Below are positions 9,389-17,422 of a DNA stretch of 64,000 nucleotides, one piece after another. Numbering within the stretch: position 1 is the first letter of the stretch; each line of letters starts with the position of its first letter. This stretch comes from Flavobacteriales bacterium (GTDB taxonomy: Bacteria; Bacteroidota; Bacteroidia; NS11-12g; UBA955): assembly GCA_947447955.1 (NCBI GenBank), contig CANFLS010000001.1, forward strand, positions 62,001 to 126,000, written 5' to 3'. A program made the translations under genes and the position numbers. The notes beneath the pieces are model-generated. The model was not told the origin of the DNA. It saw only the letters and a program-made list of their open reading frames with translations, and did not search any database.

Positions 9389-9411
9389 TTCTTACTTTTG
9401 TAAGAAAAAAA

Positions 9412-10179
9412 ATGAACATCACAACCCATACCGAAAATAACATTACCATCATTACCATCAACCGTGAAAGCAAATTGAATGCACTCACAATCGATACCCT
9501 GCGCGAAATCAAAGAGGCAGTTACCATTGCCAATGCCGATGATTCCGTGTACGGAATGATCATTACTGGCGCTGGACAAAAAGCCTTCGCTGCCGGTGCC
9601 GATATCTCTGAGTTTGCCCATTTCAACGAAGAGCAAGCTACCAGAATGAGCGCCGATGGTCACGATGTGATGAACACCATTGAAGATGGAAATAAAATAT
9701 GCATCGCTGCTGTCAATGGCTTTGCTTTGGGTGGGGGATGTGAGCTCGCAATGGCTTGTCACCTGAGAATTGCCAGTGGAAACGCCAAATTTGGTCAACC
9801 AGAAGTGAACCTCGGCGTGCCTCCAGGTTACGGCGGTACCCAACGACTCATACAACTCATAGGAAAAGGGAAAGCCCTTGAACTTTTACTAACCGGCGAT
9901 GCCATCGACGCACAAACCGCCCTTCAATTGGGACTAGTAAACCACGTGGTAGAACAAGACCAATTGATGGAATATTGCATGCAATTGTTGCAAAAAATTG
10001 CATCTAAAAGCCCGTCTGCCGTGCACAAAGTACTCAAATGCGTAAGCGACTTCTACCGTCCTAACGTAAACGGCATGCAGCGCGAAATCTACGAATTCGG
10101 CAGCGCATTCGAAACCCCAGATTTTAAAGAGGGAACTGAGGCGTTTTTGGAGAAAAGAAAGCCAAATTTTAGGGCTTAA
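9412..10179 (+). CDS. Enoyl-CoA hydratase
   Basis: AFAAGADISEF, GFALGGGCELAMACHLRIAS and LGVPPGYGGTQRL motifs. Confidence 0.95.
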   Translation: MNITTHTENNITIITINRESKLNALTIDTLREIKEAVTIANADDSVYGMIITGAGQKAFAAGADISEFAHFNEEQATRMSADGHDVMNTIEDGNKICIAAVNGFALGGGCELAMACHLRIASGNAKFGQPEVNLGVPPGYGGTQRLIQLIGKGKALELLLTGDAIDAQTALQLGLVNHVVEQDQLMEYCMQLLQKIASKSPSAVHKVLKCVSDFYRPNVNGMQREIYEFGSAFETPDFKEGTEAFLEKRKPNFRA

Positions 10180-10194
10180 GCCCTAAAATTTGGC
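10161..10194. repeat. Perfect 34-bp palindrome centred on the enoyl-CoA hydratase stop codon
   Basis: GCCAAATTTTAGGGCTT/AAGCCCTAAAATTTGGC. Confidence 0.95.
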
Positions 10195-10495
10195 GGATTA
10201 GACAATTCGGGGTTAGACAGGTTAGACGGGTTAGACAGATTAGACAGATTTTTTGATTAGAAAGATTTTATGGTTAGTAGATTAAACCGTCTCAACAAAA
10301 AAGTTAGGTTTGGAGCAAAACGACAATTCGCTGAGATTTAATAAATAATTGATAATAAATAGATTAAAAATATTTGAATCTTAAACCAAAATGTTTAGAT
10401 GGTTAAGAATAAGGAATCTGTCTAATCTGTCTAATCTGTCTAATCCGTCTAATCTAGATAAAATCTGTCTAAACGGTCTAACCCGTCTAATCTAA
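10195..10495 (+). repeat. Composite R9 element
   Basis: Forward units 10195-10250; core ttttttgattagaaagattttatggttagtagattaaaccgtctc...; reverse units 10415-10493. Confidence 0.85.
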
Positions 10496-10497
10496 AT

Positions 10498-10510
10498 ATA
10501 TTATATTTGC
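10498..10510 (+). promoter_or_regulatory. Putative -7 element (TATATTTG)
   Basis: attatatttgcacaATG upstream of purQ. Confidence 0.45.
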
Positions 10511-10513
10511 ACA

Positions 10514-11188
10514 ATGAAATTCGGTGTGGTAATTTTTCCAGGTTCAAATTGTGACCAAGATCTAATTGATGTTTTGTCGGGGTATTCGAGTGAAGCTGTT
10601 GAAAAACTTTGGCACAAATCAAGTGATTTGAAGGGATGTACCCATATTTTTATTCCGGGGGGATTCAGCTACGGCGATTACCTTCGCTCTGGTGCCATTG
10701 CAAAATTGAGTCCCATTATGGACGCTGTTTCTCAGCATGCTGCCAACGGCGGTTTTGTCATGGGGATCTGTAACGGTTTCCAAATTCTAACCGAAAGTGG
10801 CTTGTTGCCAGGCGCCCTATTGCGCAACACCAATATCAAATTTAATTGTAAAAATGTGTTCCTAACTCCTGGAACCACCAATAGCATGGTAACCAATAAA
10901 TTGGCTGACAATCAAGTGATTCAGGTTCCCATTGCACACGGTGAGGGACGTTTCTATTGCGACCAAGAAACCTTGGCACAAATTGAAGCCAACAACCAGG
11001 TTATTTTCCGCTATTGTGATTCTGAGGGAAACCTTACCGACGAATCCAATCCAAACGGATCAATCAACAACATCGCAGGTATCACCAACGCAGGTAGAAA
11101 TGTATTTGGTATGATGCCGCATCCGGAGAGGTGCGCAGCAGAGTATCTGCTCAATGCAGACGGCAAATATATTTTTGAGAGTCTCTAA
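10514..11188 (+). CDS. purQ: Phosphoribosylformylglycinamidine synthase subunit I
   Basis: KFGVVIFPGSNCDQD, GGFSYGDYLRSGAIA, GICNGFQIL and PHPER motifs. Confidence 0.95.
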   Translation: MKFGVVIFPGSNCDQDLIDVLSGYSSEAVEKLWHKSSDLKGCTHIFIPGGFSYGDYLRSGAIAKLSPIMDAVSQHAANGGFVMGICNGFQILTESGLLPGALLRNTNIKFNCKNVFLTPGTTNSMVTNKLADNQVIQVPIAHGEGRFYCDQETLAQIEANNQVIFRYCDSEGNLTDESNPNGSINNIAGITNAGRNVFGMMPHPERCAAEYLLNADGKYIFESL

Positions 11189-11396
11189 ATATTAGAGATT
11201 AGACGGATTAGACGGGTTAGACCGATTAGACAGATTTTTTGATTAGAAAGATTATATGTTTAGACGGATAAAATAAACAGCGAAGCGTAAACAAATAAAT
11301 AGATTAAAAAGATTATTCACAAAGACCAGAAAGGCAAGAAGATTAAAAATATAGAATCTGTCTAATCTGTCTAACCCGTCTAATCTGTCTAATCAT
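11189..11396 (+). repeat. Composite R9 element
   Basis: Forward units from 11197; core gattttttgattagaaagattatatgtttagacgg...aaataaatagattaaaaagatt...; reverse units 11354-11394. Confidence 0.85.
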
Positions 11397-11405
11397 TTTT
11401 ATTTT

Positions 11406-11855
11406 TTGAATGTAATGAAAAAAATACTAATCCTCAATGGACCCAATTTGAATTGGTTAGGGAAAAGGGAACCAGAAGTATATGGTAACCAAAGTTTAAA
11501 TCAATTATTGGATTCTTTAAAATTGCAGTTTCCACAGGTGGAAATTAAAGCCATTCAATCGAATGTGGAGGGGGAATTGATCAATCATTTGCAGGAAGCC
11601 GAAGAAGACAATTCCATAGATGGAATCATTTTCAACGCCGGCGGATATACCCATACCAGCATCGCCCTTGCAGATACCCTCAAAGCCATGTCCAAAAAAG
11701 TGATTTTGGTACACCTCAGCAACATTTATGCTAGGGAACCTGAAAGACATACGGATTTATTAGTCGCCAACGCGAGCGGCTGTATTTTGGGGTTAGGGCG
11801 TGAAAGTTATACCTTGGCAATGTATTATTTTTTGAGTTTAGGGTTGAGCGTTTAG
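11406..11855 (+). CDS. aroQ: 3-dehydroquinate dehydratase, type II
   Basis: ILILNGPNLNWLGKREPEVYG, IDGIIFNAGGYTHTSIAL and HLSNIYAREPERH motifs. Confidence 0.95.
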   Translation: MNVMKKILILNGPNLNWLGKREPEVYGNQSLNQLLDSLKLQFPQVEIKAIQSNVEGELINHLQEAEEDNSIDGIIFNAGGYTHTSIALADTLKAMSKKVILVHLSNIYAREPERHTDLLVANASGCILGLGRESYTLAMYYFLSLGLSV

Positions 11856-11869
11856 TGAAACTATCAACG

Positions 11870-11966
11870 AAAACTCTAAACCCTAAACGGCGTAGCCATC
11901 TAAACTCTAAACCCACGAAGTGCCCCTAAACCCTAAACGAGCGAAGCTCTTCTAAGCCCTAAACAT
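11870..11966. repeat. MH array
   Basis: ggcGTAgcc, cacGAAgtg, gagcGAAgctc with (C)TAAAC spacers. Confidence 0.85.
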
Positions 11967-11967
11967 T

Positions 11968-12999
11968 ATGACAAACAAAGTAATAATTACCGGCTCAACA
12001 GGCCTAGTAGGCTCCCACCTAACTTGCCATTTGCTAACTATGGGTTACCACGTAGTGGGAATCAAGCGCGCCCACAGCAGCATGAAATTGTTTGATTCCG
12101 TGAAAAACCATTATTTGAATCAGGAGACGGATGTGCTGAAGGGGTTGTTTGGGGGAGAGGCTGTGAAGTTGGATCTGCAGAAGCTGCAGGAGGGAATTGA
12201 TCAGCGGTTGAGCTGGGCTACCGCCGATATACGCGATACCGATGCCTTGGTTGAGGCGTTTTCTGGGGAGATAGATGCGGTATTTCATTGTGCGGCTATG
12301 GTGTCCTTCAAGAGAAAAGATAGGAATGCAATGATGGAGAACAACATACAAGGCACTGCCAATGTGGTGAACACTTGTATTAAGTTGGGAATTACTACGC
12401 TGCTTCATGTGAGTTCGGTGGCGGCGCTGTCGCGGAAAGCCGGCAGTGATTTGATTACGGCCGATTCTGAATGGGAGGATTCGAAATACAACACCGATTA
12501 CGCAAAAAGCAAGTATTATTCGGAGTTGGAAGCATGGAGGGGCAAGGAAGAGGGCCTCAATGTGGCAGTGATTAATCCTGGTATCATATTGGGCGTAGGC
12601 AGTGGCAACACACCTCAGAATCAGTTTATTGGCATTGTGAATGCAGGCAATCCTTTTGTTCCTATTGGGGGAAATGGCTTCGTTTGGGTAGACGATTTGT
12701 GTTCGCAAATGATTGAAATGGTGGATAATGCGGTGTTTGGAAAGCGCATACTGGGCGTGACGCACAACCTAAAATATACGTCGTTGTTTAACAACGTTGC
12801 CAAACTTGCGGGCAAAAAAGCCCCATCCATTCGCATTGAAGGCTGGGTGTTTAAGCTGCTGTTTGGACTTACATCGGTTTTTGATTTCCTTAGAATTCCC
12901 TTTCCGGTGAGTAAGGATTTGGTGGTCAGCACGAGCACTTCGTGCGTTTACATTGCTACGCAAGTTGACGCTGCGCTGTTGACGGCTGCGCCTGTTTAA
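11968..12999 (+). CDS. NAD-dependent epimerase/dehydratase (SDR); C-terminus appears replaced by repeat-encoded sequence
   Basis: ITGSTGLVGSHLTCHLL Rossmann motif, YAKSKYYSE; tail SCVYIATQVDAALLTAAPV is encoded by MH units. Confidence 0.85.
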   Translation: MTNKVIITGSTGLVGSHLTCHLLTMGYHVVGIKRAHSSMKLFDSVKNHYLNQETDVLKGLFGGEAVKLDLQKLQEGIDQRLSWATADIRDTDALVEAFSGEIDAVFHCAAMVSFKRKDRNAMMENNIQGTANVVNTCIKLGITTLLHVSSVAALSRKAGSDLITADSEWEDSKYNTDYAKSKYYSELEAWRGKEEGLNVAVINPGIILGVGSGNTPQNQFIGIVNAGNPFVPIGGNGFVWVDDLCSQMIEMVDNAVFGKRILGVTHNLKYTSLFNNVAKLAGKKAPSIRIEGWVFKLLFGLTSVFDFLRIPFPVSKDLVVSTSTSCVYIATQVDAALLTAAPV

Positions 13000-13105
13000 T
13001 TAATTGCAAAGAATTATCGTTTGGAAACTTGCGAGTGAAACGATGCAAATTCAACAGCGTAGCGTCAACAGCTCAGAATGAGCGTCAACTTGCAAAGCAA
13101 CTTCA
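12935..13105. repeat. MH array
   Basis: gcacTTCgtgc, ttgcTACgcaa, ggcTGCgcc, gctcaGAAtgagc, ttgcAAAgcaa units. Confidence 0.85.
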
Positions 13106-13180
13106 ATCTGTCTAATCTAATTTATTGTCTACTCACAAAATTTTTCTGAATATCCAAATCTATTTATTTAATTTCGACCC

Positions 13181-14623
13181 GTGTTATTCAACTCATTTGA
13201 ATTCTTACTTTTTCTGCCAATTGTTTTTATACTTTATTGGTTTGTGTTCAACAAATCACTGAAGTGGCAAAATGCTTTGATATTGGTAGCCAGCTATTTC
13301 TTCTATGGTTGGTGGAGTTGGAAGTTCATGGGTTTGTTGATGCTCAGCACACTATTAGATTATTTGTATGGATTTTGGGTGGCTTCACCCAATCGAAAGA
13401 AAGCAAAGTTTTTTCTCTATTTGAGTATAATAAACAATCTTGGAATACTAGGAGTATTTAAATATTACAATTTTTTTGCCTTACAATTTCAAAAAGGATT
13501 TGAATTGTTGGGATTACATACCCATCCTGTTTTGTTAAATGTGGCATTGCCAATTGGTATTTCATTTTATACCTTCCATGGGATGTCTTATGTTTTTGAT
13601 ATTTACTGGGGAAACCAAAAGCCAGTCAAAAGTTTTGTAGATTATGCGGTTTTTGTGAGTTTCTTTCCATTGTTGGTTGCGGGGCCTATTGAAAGGGCAA
13701 GTCACTTGTTGCCTCAGGTTCAAAAAAGACGTGACTTTAACTATACCCAAGCAGTTGAGGGATGTAGGTTGATTCTGTGGGGGATGTTTAAAAAAGTGGT
13801 AATTGCTGATTCATTGGCGGGAACGGTTGATGCAATTTTCAACAACTACCAACACGAAAATGGTGTCACCTTAATCATAGGGGCAATTGCATTTAGTTTT
13901 CAGATTTATGGGGACTTTAGCGGTTATTCAGACATCGCATTAGGGACTGCCAAGTTATTTGGTTTTGAATTGTTAAGCAATTTCAAATTTCCATATTTTT
14001 CGAGGGACGTAGCTGAGTTTTGGAGACGATGGCATATTTCATTATCAAGTTGGTTCAGAGATTATTTATACATCCCGTTAGGAGGTTCTAAAAATGGCAA
14101 ATACAAAGCCATCCGAAATACGTTCATCATCTTTTTGGTAAGTGGATTTTGGCATGGTGCAAGTTGGAATTTCATTGCTTGGGGATTTATTCACGCGTGT
14201 GGTTTCTTGCCATTGCTATTACTCAATCGCAATCGAAAACACGTTACAGATGTGGTTGCTCAAAATCGTAAATTGCCAAACCTAAAAGAACTCTGGCAAA
14301 TGATAAGCACTTTTGCTTTTGTTACATTTACTTGGATTTTCTTTAGGGCGAAAGATATGGGTGAGGCTTTGAATTACATAGAAAGAATATGCTCAAGTAT
14401 AATTAATAATCCAAAGCAGTTTTTTAGTTTTCCTGGAGGGAAAATGGCAATTATTTATATTACCCCTTTAATAATGGGCGATTGGTGGTTTAGACGTTAT
14501 GAGCGAAGTTTAAGAGTAAGTAAGAGAGCATCTATAACGAATATAATTTACTTTGTAGTTTTATACCTAGTTCTTATGAAATTTGAACGAAACTCTTCTA
14601 ATTTTATTTACTTTCAATTTTAA
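13181..14623 (+). CDS. MBOAT family O-acyltransferase (AlgI-like), copy 1
   Basis: FPLLVAGPIERASHLLPQ and FWRRWHISLSSWFRDYLYIPLGG...FLVSGFWHGASWNFIAWG motifs. Confidence 0.95.
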   Translation: MLFNSFEFLLFLPIVFILYWFVFNKSLKWQNALILVASYFFYGWWSWKFMGLLMLSTLLDYLYGFWVASPNRKKAKFFLYLSIINNLGILGVFKYYNFFALQFQKGFELLGLHTHPVLLNVALPIGISFYTFHGMSYVFDIYWGNQKPVKSFVDYAVFVSFFPLLVAGPIERASHLLPQVQKRRDFNYTQAVEGCRLILWGMFKKVVIADSLAGTVDAIFNNYQHENGVTLIIGAIAFSFQIYGDFSGYSDIALGTAKLFGFELLSNFKFPYFSRDVAEFWRRWHISLSSWFRDYLYIPLGGSKNGKYKAIRNTFIIFLVSGFWHGASWNFIAWGFIHACGFLPLLLLNRNRKHVTDVVAQNRKLPNLKELWQMISTFAFVTFTWIFFRAKDMGEALNYIERICSSIINNPKQFFSFPGGKMAIIYITPLIMGDWWFRRYERSLRVSKRASITNIIYFVVLYLVLMKFERNSSNFIYFQF

Positions 14624-15570
14624 TGAAATTTTTTCTATTTAATCTAACAAAATTATTAATAATTTTTGTTTTGTCATCTTTGACACTGTCTCTTTTTGTT
14701 GCGATAACCACATATTGGACTCCCAAAATTGAAAATTTAACATTTGGCCACATTAGTAATTGGGGTAATACTTATGAGAGAAGTTTGGATTTTAAGAATT
14801 GGAATAAATTGTCTAACAAACCAAAGGGAGTTATCTTGGGTAGCTCAACTGCCTATAGGAACATCAACTCAACAATTTTAACTCAGCAAACAAATATAAA
14901 TTGGTTTATTTTAGGAAGTAACGCACAATCTCCTCCAGTTAGTCTTATCTTATTTAAAAATCTAATTGAAAAAACAAACCCGGACTACATAATAATAGAT
15001 ATATACGGTGGTGTATATGAAAATAACGGTCGAGAATCTGCATATGATTTAATAAACAATTCTACATTCCCTTTGTCATTAAAATTGAAATTATTCACTT
15101 TAGTTCCAAATTATCATTCATTACAAATATTAATTTATCGTTATTTGCATGAAAAGATTAAAGGGAATCTTTTCATAAGGAAGAAGAAATCAAATGGAAA
15201 ATATATCAAAGGAGGTTCTACATTTACGCCATATAAGAGATTTGAAATTGACAAAAATGACAAGCTAAAATTTTCGAGAATCAAAATAAATAAAGAGTTA
15301 AGATATATAATTAATTATTGTGATAAAAAGTCTATTATTGTAATTATTAATATTTCGCCGATTATAGGTAGAAAACAAATTTACGAAATTGATTATGATA
15401 AAGTAATAGTTAATGATGATTTCAATCATAGGAATGATTTGTTTTATGATGATCATCACATGCATGGTAAAGGCTCGGTGGAATATACTAAAAAACTCGC
15501 TGAAAAATTGAAATTGTCGAAATACATTAACTCTTTTAAATCAACTAATACTATTAGAGGCTCAAATTAA
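14623..15570 (+). CDS. SGNH/AlgJ-like partner of MBOAT copy 1
   Basis: N-terminal TM; GVILGSSTAYRNI block; D..H near C-terminus (YDDHHMHGKG). Confidence 0.5.
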   Translation: MKFFLFNLTKLLIIFVLSSLTLSLFVAITTYWTPKIENLTFGHISNWGNTYERSLDFKNWNKLSNKPKGVILGSSTAYRNINSTILTQQTNINWFILGSNAQSPPVSLILFKNLIEKTNPDYIIIDIYGGVYENNGRESAYDLINNSTFPLSLKLKLFTLVPNYHSLQILIYRYLHEKIKGNLFIRKKKSNGKYIKGGSTFTPYKRFEIDKNDKLKFSRIKINKELRYIINYCDKKSIIVIINISPIIGRKQIYEIDYDKVIVNDDFNHRNDLFYDDHHMHGKGSVEYTKKLAEKLKLSKYINSFKSTNTIRGSN

Positions 15571-15739
15571 TTTTCTTTAAGACATGATAATAGTTGTGTA
15601 AGTATTTGGATTGAAAGATTGGATGAATGTATTTTCTATTTTATTTTGAATATATTATTGTTTAATAATCAGATTAAAATAACAGTATAGAAAATGGTGA
15701 TTGTAGATTGGATTATGAAGGATTTTTTTTATATCGTAT

Positions 15740-17042
15740 CACTAGTGTCCCGTTGTAATTAAAAGATATTCAATTGGTTGGGAAAATCAGAATCTTTAAA
15801 ATGAGATTATCCATTGCTAACTAATTGATTTATTGGTTCTTTTTCGAATATGGATATACTAATAACCCGTAAAAAACTGTAGAGAGTTTGTTGGATTTTG
15901 AGCTTTTTCTTGGCTATTGCAACTATTAAATATGAACAAATGGCTATCCATATTTAACAATGAATTGCATTTTCTGTTGTTCCATAAAATGATTTGATTT
16001 TCAAGTGTTGTTTAATCCATTTGAAAAAGAGTTCGATTTTCCATTTTTCTTTGTAAGGGCCAGCAATTGTTGTAGCCTCAATATCGAAATGATTGGTTAA
16101 AAATATAAATGTTTTGTTTTTTTCTAGGTCGTGAAATTTAATTCTTCTAAGGTGCGATGGATATTTTGCCTGAGATTGTGGATGGATGAATTTTATCGTT
16201 TGATCTACCTGAATATCAACTGCTTTCTTGGCTGAATGGCTATAAACTCGGTCGAAAGCCATGTTCTCTTTCGCCCTTATAACGAAAAAGGCACCCGCTT
16301 GTTGAATACGAAATAATCTTTGATAATCAATATATCCCATATCCATAATATAGAAAGCTCCAGCTTCTATTGGTAACTGATCGAAAATATTCACATCATG
16401 CACCGAACCAGGCGTTATTTTGATAAAAGTAGGGATAGAACCTTGTAAATCATGCAATGTGTGCATTTTAACTGCGCCCTTATTTTGCCGAAATTTCGCC
16501 CACGGAAACATCTGTAAACAAAGGTCGATTGTGGTACTATCTAGTGCATAAGCCATATGATCAATATCGATCAAAAAAGTATTTTCTTGTGCATACAGCT
16601 TGCGTGTCTGAGTAATCAAAACTTGCGCAAAATCAGCATAGATTCGCCAATTCCTGCGCTCGTTGGCTTTGGCAAGTGTATTCCTAACCACGGGCTTTTT
16701 GATGCCGCTGTGATACAACTTTTTACTCATGGCCTGAAGTCAAGATTCGATGTATCTCAAACTATATCTGTAGGTTAACTGTACGAATGACATCACCAAA
16801 AAATGCTCTTTACAACTAGATTCCTTAACTCGATAATCACCATTATATCTGTCCACACATTTACTGAATTCGTAATCAGATATGAGAGACATCAACTGCG
16901 AAAAAACTGTCTTTCCAAGATTTATTTTCTAGTTTAATCACATTTTTTGAGACATTCAAATCGAAAAAACTAAAAATCGCTGTAAACATCAGTATTTATT
17001 GGGGTTTACAAGGATTGAAAAAAAGTTAACGGGACACTAGTG
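15740..17042 (-). mobile_element. IS4-family-type insertion sequence (1303 bp), TIR CACTAGTGTCCCGTT, TSD ATATCGTAT
   Basis: Inverted ends cactagtgtcccgtt/aacgggacactagtg; identical 9-bp flanks at 15731-15739 and 17043-17051. Confidence 0.9.
15815..16905 (-). pseudogene. IS4-type transposase interrupted by in-frame stop codons (ORF 15954-16730 is the central part)
   Basis: Same-frame conceptual reading: ...MSFVQLTYRYSLRYIES*LQAMSKKLYHSGIK...FYGTTENAIHC*IWIAICSYLIVAIAKKKLKIQQTLYSFLRVISISIFEKEPINQL. Confidence 0.85.
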
Positions 17043-17169
17043 ATATCGTATAAAACATATAAATCTAATTCTACATAAATCAGTTCGTTGATTTCTGACC
17101 TAATTATTCAATTTGCATGGAAGGCTGTTTTTTGTTACTTTTGGTGATCATCATTGGTCATTTTGATTT

Positions 17170-17350
17170 TCACCGAATTCCTTTTCCGGTGTGAGTGAGG
17201 ATTTGATGGTCAGTACGAGCACCGATTCTATTTATGAGTTGGCTTACATGCATTGCCATGCGTTTAGGATGGAATCGAAATTAGAAACACCATTTGCTAA
17301 ACGATTGGCAGCTCTCCTAAACGCGCTTAGCGACTCTAAACGCGTTTAAG
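17170..17350 (+). pseudogene. 3' fragment of the SDR epimerase (second copy) plus MH remnants
   Basis: aattccttttccggtg..agtgaggatttgatggtcagtacgagcacc matches 12893-12940. Confidence 0.75.
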
Positions 17351-17422
17351 CTTCTAAACCAAATTCAAGTCTATTCACAAAATTTTTCCAAATATCCAAA
17401 ACCATTTATTTAACTTCGCTCT

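Noticed and set aside
9229-9855. 208-aa minus-strand ORF containing RLDRLDGLDRLDR
   Set aside because: Antisense to the enoyl-CoA hydratase gene; the RLD repeat is R9 sequence in a stop-free frame.
2077-11396. R9 arrays as a CRISPR array
   Set aside because: The period is 9 bp with no unique spacers and no cas genes in the window.
12034-12963. Antisense ORFs within the epimerase gene (243, 105 and 64 aa)
   Set aside because: Shadow ORFs of a clear SDR coding sequence.
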